From Rotaria macrura (Eukaryota > Rotifera > Eurotatoria > Philodinida > Philodinidae), in the NCBI GenBank assembly GCA_900239685.1, contig OENT01000684.1, positions 21,795 through 85,794 on the forward strand: DNA of 64,000 nucleotides, read 5' to 3'. Every line of letters begins with the position of its first letter. The first letter of the stretch is position 1. Below are positions 1 to 11,840 of this stretch, in pieces. The position numbers and the translations under genes were made by a program. Under the pieces are notes generated by a model. That model was not told the origin of the DNA and did no database searches. It was given only the letters and a program-made list of their open reading frames with translations.

Positions 1-2902
1 GACATCGGTTTTCACATTCACAGTTAGATTTCGCTCGATTTCATTTTTGTACATATTCCTGAGTGAAACCGCGGCAGAATTTTTCCACAAAACTGTAGAT
101 TCTGGAAATTCATATAAGACGACTCAGTTTTTAATGCTGATTTGCAAAAATGCCATTTGTTTAAAATCAAAAACTAAATTATTATGAGAAAAATCAGTCC
201 AATATGAGTCAAAAATGCATGTTTTTGATACAGATACACAGTATTTGAACTATGTGGATCTCGGCCCGGACTTGCAGTCTAAAGTAATAGTACCTAGCTG
301 TAGAGCGTCGAGTTGGCTATCGAATGGTATATATTTGTAGTAAAATCTTCGGGTGTTTGTCATTGTAAATAGCGGAGCTACGTACGGTCCGGTTTAACGG
401 GGACACTCCACCTGAGTCCTAACCACCTTCGAATCTCTTTACAAACTTTTAAAATTTATTTAACTTCTTTCTATGCTTATATATTCAAGGCCTATTAGCT
501 CAGAAAGTTTCATTCCATTAGAAAGAAGTCGATGTAGACTATGGAACATTTTCCAAATAATACTCACATGTGATGAGATGTTCATGAAAGACATTCTTGA
601 TCTCTGTCCTTTTGACTTATATAACCTTTTAATTGTTACTTTCAGCCATTCTCGCTTATGTTCCATTTAACTAGAGTATCAAACGCACGAAAAAAAAAAG
701 AAAGATTTTCCCCAAAAGTGATAGAAACTTGGTGGATTCACCTATATTTATCTTCATATTCGTCTATTACTTATTCATCGTGACACTTATATTTTCGAGA
801 GAATACTGTCTTGCAATTTATATTTCGAATTGGTGAAATTCTATAGTTTTTATTGTTGGTACTTCGCTTAGTCGTATTAAATCACTAAATTATTCATATT
901 TTTATTCTTATGTATGGAACGTTCAACACTCCAGATGATGCAATTAATTTCAACGTCGATTGTTGATACGATCGAAGATTTTAGAAGATACACGACTCTC
1001 TTGACCTTCACTTGCTGTAAAACACGAGTCTAGAGTATATGGTTATAAAAAGTTCTAGAAAAAAAACAAAATATTTTTCACACTATTCATTATTGATTCA
1101 CTCAAGACATTGTGTCTTGTTCAATTAATGTTGCTTTCACAATAATCTATATAGTTCTTATCGATCAAAATGAACTTTGAACGACAGCTGTCTTTGAAAT
1201 TAATCAATTTTTGTTCTTATTTTTTACACGCACGCTTGTGCTTCAATGTTCGAGTGATTCATTTGATGAATATAGAATGTGAATGATTTTTCTCTACATT
1301 CGTATAACTATGTTCGTCAGTTGATATTATACTTCTAATTCTATATAGACAACTAGTACGTTTTAGTGAAGAGGTCACCGCTTTGATTGTTTTTTTTTCT
1401 ACGAATTCCACAATAGTTTCACAGTCATACAAAATGTGTAACAGTTTTCATCTAGTCTTTCGACAAGAAATTTTAACCAGGACTTAAAATTCCTCAAAAT
1501 TTAAAAATAACACAAGATCATATGCAACTAAGACAATTCGAGAAAAACAAATAAAATATTACAGATCATTTGGAATAATCAATCATTGACGTAGTTTCGA
1601 TGTAGACAAATTAAAGTTTCTTTTCGATTCAACAATGATATTAGTCAAACGACTATAATTGAACAATAGGTATTCTGATCTGAATCTTCATTCACACGAG
1701 ATAACTTGTTCCTAGGTTATCATACATTTTCATCTTACTATACTTTAGACAAGTATTGTCTGTCTACTATCATATGACTTTTTCGTAAAGTAAAATAAAT
1801 GTTACTCGTAAGACATTTAGTGAATATTAATAATAGCATAGTCAGTACATCATGTTAACTATGTACAAGTGAACTTGAGTTAATACTGGATTCGCAGATG
1901 CCTATCTCTGAAAATCAGGACATTTTAAGTTTTATCATAGTACTATTGTTCAGGGTGAAACTTGCACAAAAGTATGTCCATCAGTGATAGCTTTTTGAAA
2001 TTGCTAGATTGTATTTGTTCTAATAAATATTTATATTTCTGCTATCTTTAAAAATTTTAGCACTCAAACCATTGCTCTATATTCTACCTTCATCACTCCC
2101 ACATTTTCCTTTTCTTGTTGATCCTGCTCTTCACATATAAAAAGAACCATGCTATAGATAATCAAATGGAAGGGTTTACAAGACAATTCTAGTGAATCGA
2201 CTGAAATGATAAAATAAGCGCAACAAGATTTGATTCAGCTACGAATGATTCGTAACCGTATGATAAAACTATCACCGAAGTACTGGTAAGAATCACTAAT
2301 AATAATATAGGTGCTGTCCAAAATCAATTAATTCGAAATAATCGCAACTTTATCTGGTTACAAGAAAAAAAAGTGCGCATCACATTTTGAGTACAATCTT
2401 TCTTTTGATGGAAAGGGTTCGGCAAATATTCCTATAAAAATTTTTAAGAAACGTTGATTATAACCAAATAACATGTCAACATGACCTCTATGTGGTCGTT
2501 TCGAGAAAAATTTTGAAAAATCAAGACACCTTCTTAAAACAGCTCGTTAGGGATAAAATGTGCTAATAGAAAACACAGAAAATGTAGTATGATGAATTTT
2601 TTTCCATCGTCTTTCTCTGATAGGCACCCTATTTTTCGTTTTTTTCATTGTAGCTATTCGCTCGTTAGTTTCCATGTTTCTTTTTATAAGCATTGGAAAC
2701 GCTGGAATGTATGAAGATAATAGAGTGTTGATTGCCATGTATGTAATGGATTAATACACTGGTTTCTGTGGTCTGTAGTGGGGGCAGGGGAAAGTGGACG
2801 TCTGTGACCAGGGACTATGCCTGTTACCGGGAGGGGAGGGATTGTTACCCATCTAATTGGTACCTCCTACGGAGGAGTCTGAACTTTGTCTGCAACCGGG
2901 AG
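1..2902. other. Gene-free AT-rich stretch
   Basis: I see no coding exon or RNA gene here. Short open frames on both strands lack splice context and have low-complexity AT-driven composition. Around 90-150 there is a weak resemblance to the middle of the R1 repeat (shared words such as GACTCAGTTTTTAA followed by GCTGATT), so this may be a decayed repeat edge. The GC-richer patch at 2770-2900 adjoins the hAT-like element that follows. Confidence 0.5.
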
Positions 2903-3586
2903 CAGTGTTTCCAGTAGCAGGTGTACCAAGCAGAAGTTAAATGTACAGAACATCTGCTAATTCTGATTTACACTTTGCTCTAAAAACCAAAATGTACTGT
3001 GTAAATTTTGCAAAAACTATTTACACTTTGATTCTAGAACTTTGCCTACTGTATAAGATATTAGACTATGACCTTTGAATTATTTTTGTTGTTCAAACTC
3101 ACTTTCTTCTCATATTTCTTGAAAATATTGTGTCAGATTATGAAACAGTATGTCTACTTATCATTTATTTGCATGTGGACGCAAAGGGGTCGGAATGAGA
3201 GGCTTAGCTACATTGTTCTTCATTTCAATCACATTGACGCACTGATTGGTGTGATTCACATAGACAACATAATAATGTGACGGTGACGGTGCTGTAATTA
3301 AAATGAAGAAATACAGTTGATTGAAAATACCGCGAAAGCCTTAGCCAAATATTTTTCAAGCAGTTGACCCTTATATCTCTTGCACAGTCCTGTTGCCCCT
3401 GCTAATTGCTTTCTAAATTTTAGTCTTTATTCATTACGGCAAAACGAACAATACTTATGTTCTTTAGATCAATAAAAATTGGCGTCAGTACGCTTTGGTG
3501 CCAAAAACAAAGTGTAAACGTACACTTTGCTCATATAAGTAAAGTGTACATGTACATTTTGTTTTAGATTTCCATTGGAAACACTG
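2903..3586. mobile_element. hAT-like non-autonomous element
   Basis: The left end reads CAGTGTTTCCAGTAGC and the right end, read in reverse complement, begins CAGTGTTTCCAATGG, so the ends are short inverted repeats. CAGTGTTTCC is a usual kind of hAT terminus. The flanking 8-mers ACCGGGAG and CCGGGGAG are similar but not identical, suggesting an aged target duplication. The interior repeats ACACTTTG-type words and has no transposase frame. Confidence 0.5.
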
Positions 3587-3623
3587 CCGGGGAGTATGGA
3601 GCATCAAAACTCTCACTCTTAAA

Positions 3624-3968
3624 TAGGGATGCACCGGTGACAGTAACCGTTACAATCGGTAACCGGTCAAACCGATAAGCATTCTGCCGATAGCCGAGAA
3701 GCGTCTCCAACATCCGGTATGAGCCGGTATGAACCTGTTTATATCGGCTAATACCGGACGCTGGTGATGCTTCTCGGCTATCAGCAGAATGCTTATCGGT
3801 TTGACCGGTTTCCGGTTGGAACGGGTCCTGGTGGAACTGGTCCCGGTCGTAACGGGTCCCGGTAGGAACGGTTATCGGTGGGAGGGTTACCAGTGGTACC
3901 GGTTCCCGGTAAGATTGGTTACCGTTAGACCGGTGAACCGGTGATCCACTGTCACCGGTGCATCCTTA
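3624..3968. mobile_element. hAT-type MITE with 8-bp target duplication
   Basis: A 345-bp element begins TAGGGATGCACCGGTGACAG, and its right end in reverse complement begins TAAGGATGCACCGGTGACAG. It is flanked by a perfect 8-bp direct repeat, CTCTTAAA, at 3616-3623 and 3969-3976. Eight-base duplications and TAGGG/CAGGG-type ends are hAT hallmarks. The interior is built from iterated ACCGGT/CCCGGT words and an inverted segment (3676-3715 against 3765-3805, around GATAAGCATTCTGC). There is no coding capacity, so it needs a transposase from elsewhere. Confidence 0.85.
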
Positions 3969-4588
3969 CTCTTAAACTTCCACGCACTATTTTCTTCGAA
4001 AACATATGTGAGTTCCACAAAATCCGAAAAAGTAGTATCGCTACGAGGCCTGTTAATATTATGTATATTTGTACTTTGTATTTATCCACTTGACGTTGTA
4101 ACAAGATAAACTACAACTTGTCAACTGAGTAATGCACAACAACAAGAAAAATATTCTTTTACGAGATTCCATTTGTAACGCGCCATCAGTATTTTCAAAA
4201 TTCTATCTAGGAACATGATCAATTCATTTGATTGATTGATTTTTTTCCGTATTTCGACTATATGTCTAATTATGAATAAGGTTGTATATTGATTTCTTCT
4301 TGAAAAAAAAAAGAAAAAGAAAGATTTTCTTTCGTTTATTTTCTACGTGAAATTTATCTATCAATGTCAACATAATATATTAAATCATGGATATCATAAA
4401 ACATTATCGATATTTATTATTGCTAACTATTGATAATTGTAAATTTATACAGAAATAACTTTTATGGTTGGTTTTTATTTTTAAGTTTGTTTACGCTTTA
4501 GTTTGTAGCTTTTATTCTTAAATAATGCTTTTTAATTTAATTGAAATTTATTATCTAAATTCTTTAAAATAATGATTTTTCTTTTGCT
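3969..4588. other. Intergenic, downstream of cyclophilin gene
   Basis: AT-rich DNA between the hAT element and the 3' end of the cyclophilin-like gene. The part nearest 4588 is presumably that gene's 3' UTR. Nothing else is recognisable. Confidence 0.4.
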
Positions 4589-6059
4589 TTATTGAAGTTG
4601 ACCAGTACCAGCAATCTTGACTTCACGTAATACTTCACCACTTTCCGATCCGCTCATATCAAGATCTTTAAGTAAATGAAAACCTTGTATAACTTGTCCA
4701 AATGCTACATGTTTATTATCTAAATGTGGACATGGTGCAAATGTAACAAAAAATTGACTGCCATTTGTATTCGGTCCACTATTTGCCATTGATAAAAGGC
4801 CAGCACGATCATGTGTATATGGAAAACCTTCGTCATCAAATTTCTCACCATAGATTGAATAACCACCTGTACCATTTGACTTTTCAAAATCACCAGCTTG
4901 AGCCATAAAACCTGGAATGATTCGATGAAAATAGGATAGACGATAGCCAAAACCACTTTCATTTAATGTTAATGAAAGAAAATTTTGTGCTGTACGTGGT
5001 AATACATGACGAAAGAGTTCCATGAGTAAACGACCACGAGGTTCATTATCGATTTCAATATCAAAGTACACAAGTGGATTCGATGCGAATCTCATCGGTA
5101 CTTGTGGACCAACAGCACCTCTATCAATTAAATGACGAAAAAATAAAAATAAACATAAGAACAAGTAAAATGTGTTTTGTTTCGAATTTTATTCAATAAT
5201 TTCCATCGACTTACGTCTCTTTTAAGCTACCTGGTTCGCCAGCGAGTAGTTTCTTTTGAGTTCCACTGGACGCTGGAATAGACGATGATTGCGGTTGATC
5301 ATCGTCTTCTTTGATTCCTTGACGTCTATAAATGATATGAAGAAAATTCAATATACAAAAACAAAAAAACAATTTACAGAACGTACGACTCATCAGTTGG
5401 TTTTTCAATGTCAGCAGTTTGAATAAGTTCACCTTCGCTATGTTTCGATGATCGTTTCTTATGTTTCTTCTTATGTTTCTTTTCGTCATTGTCTTCTCCT
5501 TTCGTCATTAAACTAGCAGGAGGTGCTTTAGCATTTGGATCATTCACCATATCAGCTAGAAAATAAATGTGTATCATCGATTCTAAACAATGAAAAAAAC
5601 AATCTTAGTTCGTTCGTATGTACCGCCACTAATAGGTTGTTGAGTAAATCCACCAGTAGTTGTCGATGCTGTTCCACCTAAATTTTGATAGACATATGTT
5701 GGTTGACCATTTGTTGGAATAGCAATATAATCCGTTATTGGACGAAGAAATTTTTTATAATAATCATCTATCATGGAATTATTATATTGACGTACGACAT
5801 TAGATCCGCGTACGTATGAAATTTCAACATCATCTGATGTAGGCCATTTCATATCGTTATCATTGAGTGTCGGTGGAATGTAACCACTCATACCAGTTGA
5901 CATTGGTTGTTGCTGTTGAGAATATGGCAACGAATCATAGTCAAGATTTTGTCGTTGTTGATTTGCTGAAGAATTATTTAATGAGAGACCGGCTAAATTT
6001 TGGGATAGGGAATTTTCATTGAACAGTGGCGGGAGATTATAAACAGGATTCGAGAACAT
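4589..6059 (-). CDS. Cyclophilin-type peptidyl-prolyl isomerase with disordered N-terminal extension
   Basis: Four exons: 6059-5624, 5555-5387, 5325-5215 and 5120-4589. They join in consistent phase to 415 residues. Residues 1-238 are low-complexity (Asn/Gln/Ser-rich, then a Lys/His-rich stretch KKHKKKHKKR). Residues ~250-415 are one cyclophilin domain, the family that catalyses cis-trans isomerisation of X-Pro bonds. Relative to human cyclophilin A the catalytic FHRIIPGFM block (H304, R305, F310, Q313), the GSQFF block (Q360-F362) and His126 (H375) are present. The residue equivalent to Trp121 is His370, a position that governs cyclosporin binding. There is no signal peptide or membrane segment, so it is probably nuclear or cytosolic. 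The basic N-terminal run could be a nuclear-localisation signal (inference). I chose the ATG at 6059 because it opens the first long exon. Confidence 0.88.
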
Positions 6060-7214
6060 TGTTGACCGTTGATTTATATGTGTCCCTATGAATAAATAAT
6101 CTTCTTCTTCTTTTTTTCGTTCTTATTAAACGATATTGAACGAATAGGAGCTCTGAATGTTTGTTCAAATCGAATGAATGATATGGTTGAATGAGCAGAT
6201 GAATATAGAAGATTGCTATTAGTCGTACTCATTAAAAGAAAAAAAAAGGAATAGAAACCGAAAAATCACTAATGTCGATCGACTGTCATTTCGCATGAGT
6301 TATTAACATCGATAACCTTTCACTATACCGAGATACGAGAAAAAAAGTTTTATGCAACGCCTTGTCATTCAAATGACTATGTAGTTGCGTTCACACTTGA
6401 ATAGAAAAAAAAAGGCAATATTCTTGATCACATTCATATAAATAGTTATATGGCCTTCATGGTTGAATTCAATGTTAATTATGATTAAGCTTGTAAAGGT
6501 TAAATCTATGTACTTCTACTCTTGTCTTATTCTAATTCTAATTGATAATCATATAGTAAATGTCACAAGAAAGTTTTCTCTATTGAAAATTAATATTCGT
6601 TTATCTTAGATTTTCATATGAGAGAAGAAAAAATTTGCATCGAAAAACAATATATTCAATATTGCTCATGTATTTATTTTCAAACAAAAGAGAAAAAGAA
6701 AAATGAAATCAGACGTACAAAACAAGACGAAAAAAACTAATGTTTTAACAACATTTCGAGTAAAATATTCGATGTATTGTATAAGATAATGATAATAATA
6801 ATAATAATAATAGAAAAAGAGAAGAAGAAAAAAAAACGAACAACATTACACAACACAAACATGCAATATAAACAATTTGAACAGAAATTTTCTTTGCTTG
6901 GTATAATGGATGGTAAAACAACTAAGAAATACAATATGTGCGAAGGTCGCTTGTTGTGAGCGTATACAACTGTAATGAAGGATCTCGCCTGCGTTCATGT
7001 GATCGCACACTGTCTAACACGTCCTGTCTCTACTCTATACAACTCTCTCCGAATTCGGAGTTTGCCGCTGCTCACACCTCGCCATCCATCTTTCTTCCTT
7101 ATGTTTCTTTATATAAGAAAATTGCTTGGCTACATTCTATGTATAGACGAACACTGTTCGTTTTACTGTTATAATCTTTTGCCTTGACCATTCATATGAA
7201 TAGCTTGTCAATTT
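6060..7214. other. Intergenic / 3' UTR of bZIP gene
   Basis: Holds the upstream region of the cyclophilin gene (next to 6060) and the probable 3' UTR of the minus-strand bZIP gene (towards 7214). There is a short ATA microsatellite near 6787-6811. No coding exon is seen. Confidence 0.4.
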
Positions 7215-8826
7215 CTAACTTTTTGCATTCAACATTTTCATACGTAATTTCAAAGGCATCATATCACCTCGAGATTCATGTTGTTGTGAATGTGCGATAT
7301 TTGTCGATGATTGCTGTGATTGTTGTTGTTGTGTTGATGGTATTGAAAAATAATTCATTAATGTTTTCCATTGATCAAATGAATTATTCTGCTGCTGCTG
7401 CTGTTGCGGATGATGATGATGATGATGATGATGATGAAAATTTTCTGCTTGCACCTGTTGTGAATTATGATTACTTCGATAATCAATAGTAGCTCTAGGT
7501 GGTTGATTCGGTTTACGTAAAAGATCATTGATAACATTTTGAAATGTAACTTGTGGTTCTAGAAGAGCCGGTGGTTTATTTAATGAAAGTAATGTCATAG
7601 CTGCTTCATTCCATTTATGTTGTTGTTCATCATCTTGTTGTGTTTGATTATAATTTCTTTTCAATGTCGATATTATCGGTTTAGATTCAACAGGTGATGC
7701 AATTGTTAATAAACGGGATGATGTTGGCGTTTCTTGTTGTTGTTGTTGTTTTGTTTTGAGCATTTGATTGGCAAGAATTTGTAATAGAGATTCATTGGGC
7801 GGTGATGGTGATGGTGTCAAAGGTGATGGACTTTTACTATTTGATATTGTTGTTAATAGATTGCCGGTTTTAATTTCCGTTCGACTTAAATCTATGGCAC
7901 TATCATTGGTACTACCGAGTAATTGATTGTAGAGTAATGAATTTTGCATACATGCAGTTGATTCATCATCATCGTGTATTTCTGATGATGATGAATATTT
8001 TGATGTTGTTAGATGTGATGAATGCTCATCGTCATCAGTATTATGTGGAAATAATGTTGATGCCGATGTAGCCGGCTTGAGACAAATATGACCAAGACGT
8101 TGTTCTTCTTCGAATAAACTTTCCATTTCAGTTTCTTTCATATTTAAACGTGAAAGCATAAGACCAAGTTTAGCTTTCAATGTTTCATTTTCATTTGTCA
8201 ATTCAACAACTTTTGTTTCTGAAAAATACAACATATATTCGTACGATGAATGAAAATATTTAAAAATTTGAACTATATTCTTACCTAGAACAATATCATT
8301 TAAACGTCGTTTTTCTCTTGAACGTTTAGCAGCTAGATTATTTTTTCGTCGTCGTTCCCAATAATGATCATCTTTCATATCATTGGGAATGAAATCACGA
8401 CGTTTACGTGCTGGTATAACATTTTTACGTGTTAACAATTGTGTTAGAAATTCTTTATCAACACATTGTGGTCCAGCTGTTGTTACAACTTTGACAATAT
8501 CACGATCGTTCGTTATATTTGAACATGAAGAATCTGTTGCAGATATTAATGGTACTTGTGTTGGAGGTTCATTGGGTAATGGCATAGATTTTCTTTTGAT
8601 AGATGAAAGAAAAAGAAAAAAAGGTAAAACATATCGTTCCATAGATTCTATTACGTTAAATAACTTACTTGATACGTTTTACTTTGGAATCAGGTGATAT
8701 TGATGACATTTGTTGTTGTGTAAGAGCATAGAGCATATTGAGTTGAGATTGCAAATTATTAGTAAATAAATGAGAATTATCAACAAATGAATTTGTTGAC
8801 GAACGAAGAAAATCATTGGATTGCAT
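7215..8826 (-). CDS. bZIP transcription factor, NFIL3/PAR-related
   Basis: Three exons, 8826-8669, 8592-8285 and 8218-7215, join in phase to 489 residues. Residues ~118-155 contain an acidic lead-in ([16 protein letters not shown]) and the basic region [15 protein letters not shown] leucine zipper follows, starting at VLETKVVEL and spanning the exon 2/3 junction. This arrangement matches the NFIL3 (E4BP4)/PAR-domain bZIP group, sequence-specific DNA-binding dimers often tied to circadian or metabolic control in animals. The C-terminal ~300 residues are disordered, with Ser/Thr/Pro stretches, poly-Gln and a His run encoded by a CAT microsatellite at ~7409-7436. Exon 1 is supported by a clean GTAAGT donor and by phase. 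The family is clear; orthology to a particular member is not. Confidence 0.9.
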
Positions 8827-10164
8827 TTTCTATTATGATTAGAAGAATAAATGATTTAAGTGAATAATTCCAGTTGTTGTTGTTGTTTTATAGAATATTA
8901 GAAGAAACGAACTTGAATGCTAGTCGTCATCGGTATTATTGTCGAATAATGATGATAGATGTGTATTCGCGTTGAACTTGAACACGAAACTGACCTTTCT
9001 TGTTCTACTTCTTTTTTTTTCTTCAAATAGATTTTCTCTTTCTTCTTTCTTTTTTTGTTTCTCTCGTTGCCCTACTTCATTCATTGTCCTTTGTATGTTT
9101 TTAGGTCAAAGTAATACGATGTTCATGTCTGCGGTCAACATTGAGTTAGGTCAATGTGACCTCGTTCTTTTCTTGACCGTTACATGTACTTGTGTTCTCT
9201 TGTCTTATGAACATCTGCATACACAATACATTTATTGAACATTGACCTTATGTATATAGAGAATTGTTCTCTCATTCTTACTTGATATGTTCATGATCAA
9301 ATTCAAATAGAGAAAGAGAACGAGGAATTATCGAACGGATGACCGACAATATGAGTTGATGGTCATCGGTCTTTTTTTCTTTTCTCCTTTTTGTAGATTG
9401 TCTGAATATAGAGAAGAGAAGAATAAGGTCAATTCAACTGTTCTCTATAGAATTCTTTTTTTCTTGCTATTGAAAGAATAAAAGGTTATGGGGTATTTTG
9501 TTTCTCGGTTATGACCGATATTGTGTTATTTGTTTGGTTGTAGTGTACATTGTCTATACCTACATAAGGAGGTCGAACTGACCTGCATAATTCTTTTCTC
9601 ATTACAATGTATGTGTGTCGGTCATACAATACTTATCCCTTATGTACATATGCGATATATTTGTTCACTTGACTGATGATAATAGTTGTCTATATGTTTC
9701 ATCCTTTTTTTTTCTTCTTCTACAGTCATAGATATATACGTGAGAATATAATGAATGAGAAGAACATGGTTAATTATCTAGGATTTTTGAAACAATATGC
9801 TTGATTTATGTATAAAATATCATTATTACACGGGGGAAAAAATAAAGAAAACTAATCAAAGGTTAACATATGCAAAAAAAAAAATATATATATATATATG
9901 CGCATATTTGTTTTATTACTATTTTTGTCACGAGGCTGAAAAACTAAATTATGTGTTGGTGTAGGCGTTTGTTGTTGTTGTATACAGCATTGATGCTAGG
10001 TTTTCCTTCTTTTTTTCTTTGTACATATACATCAGACGATATAAGCTCGACGAAGAGTTATCATATGATACTTCAAGGATAGAAACGAGAAAAATATACA
10101 GACCTACAGAGGAAGATCTGTCTATGAATACATAGATGTTAGTAAGAATCAGAGAGACAAATCG
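8827..10164. promoter_or_regulatory. Shared upstream region of divergent bZIP and ankyrin-SOCS genes
   Basis: About 1.3 kb separates the start codons of the divergently oriented bZIP (minus) and ankyrin-SOCS (plus) genes, so both promoters must lie here. I cannot point to a specific core promoter or operator. There are T-rich runs and a (TA)n tract at ~9887-9899. No convincing exon is present. Confidence 0.4.
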
Positions 10165-11840
10165 ATGACGCAAAATAAGGACGATATTGTAAAATCAAAT
10201 AACAAAGTGGCCATGGACACGACGGATGGTGATGCATTGCTTTTACTTCTTCGAGATGCTATTGTTCAACATGCATCACAGAAAGATATTAAATTTATTC
10301 TTAGGTATATTATGATGTGTCTCGTTTGTTTTGTTTGATAAAACATTCTATTGTTTTGTTTCAGTTGTAAAAATATAGATGTTAATGGATATGTTCGACG
10401 TGGTCTTAGACCAATACATTATGCCGTTTTTGAAAATGATTTCGAATGTGTTCGTCTTCTAATTGAAGATTATGGTGCAGATGTTAATGTTTTAGATGAA
10501 GCCGGTTATTCACCATTGCATTTAGCTGCAAAATATGGTTTCAATGATATTATACATCTATTAATTGAACATGGTTCTATTGTTAATTTTCATATAGCAG
10601 CATTCGAATCTGAAACACGTGCAATGATTGCTCCTCATTATGATGTTATGACTGAACCATTAAGTCTTGCTCTAGAACATAATCATATAAGTTGTGCACG
10701 TTTACTTCTTTATTCTGGTGCCGACGTAAATCAACAATATTTTCTTGGCTACGAAATAAATTTATTACCATACGAAAATCTTCAATCGTTAGAATTAATT
10801 CTTAAACATGGTGCCAATCCGAATGCACTTTCACGTAGTGGTATGACACCATTAATTAAAGCATGTCGTGAATGTAATCTAGGTGCTGTCATTTTATTAT
10901 GTCGTTATGGAGCTAATGTTAACTATATTACAAGAAAAGTTCGACAACGAAGTGCACTTGTTATAGCTATTGATTCGAAACGATGTGATATTATAGAACA
11001 ATTATTAGTTCATGGATGTTTTGTTAATAAACATCCGGATTTATTTAATTCACCTCTAGAATTAGCTATTCGCAAGGATCATATTGATACAGTGAAATTA
11101 TTGATTGGTAAGTAAGTTTTACAAAATTATATTGAATTATGTTTCGACTTCTATTAAACTTTATCGAAATTATGAATTCCTTGTAGCTTTTGGTTCGAAT
11201 ACAAATGAAGAAACAAATGATGATGCCGAATGTGTAACACCATTGATTCTTGCGTGTCAATTATCAAATTTAAAAAATCAATATACTATTATAAAATGTC
11301 TTCTAGAAAATTATGCTGATCCTAATCAATCAGTTTTCTATAATCCATATCGTCATCGTCAACGTGTTCCACATCGAACACCATTAGTAGCTTATATTAA
11401 ACATGCACATGATCGACGATTGGATATGCGCATTGTACGTTTATTGATCGGATATGGAGCTCGGATTTCATTTTCTCGTGGACGAGGTGATTTTAATAAC
11501 CATTGATTTCGTTTGACAATCATTCTTATTTCTTTTAGATAGTGTACTGAGATTTTTGCGACCTTTTCAATCAAATCGATATTTAATTGAATTATTATGT
11601 GATGCAGCATATTTATTTTGTCCAAGTTATATTGCTGAATGTATGGAATTAAATGAGATAACAAGAAATGAAATATATCAACGAGCAGTAACACCATCTA
11701 CATTGAAGAATATTACACGTCAACAAATTCGAACATATTTATTGAATTCACCAACGAAAATGCGTATCGATCGAGCTGTCAAAAAAGTAGATTTACCCGA
11801 TTTTCTTCAACGATATTTACTCTTCGATGGTATTTTATGA
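10165..11840 (+). CDS. Ankyrin-repeat and SOCS-box protein (ASB-like)
   Basis: Four exons, 10165-10304, 10365-11107, 11187-11486 and 11539-11840, join in phase to 494 residues. From about residue 48 there is a series of ankyrin repeats with the usual cores (GLRPIHYAVF, GYSPLHLAAKYG, TPLIKACREC, TPLILACQLS), each followed by LL..GA-type turns. The last ~45 residues fit a SOCS box: LKNITRQQIRTYL for the BC-box part and KVDLPDFLQRYLLF for the Cul5-box part with its LP motif. Proteins of this type recruit Elongin B/C and Cullin 5 and present substrates bound by the ankyrin domain for ubiquitination. The substrate is unknown here. Start: first ATG of the frame, followed by a short exon ending in a GTATAT donor. 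The short introns match the neighbouring genes. Confidence 0.9.

Noticed and set aside
7184..7489. Plus-strand frame with poly-Ala/Asp run
   Set aside because: Antisense shadow of the bZIP exon and its CAT microsatellite.
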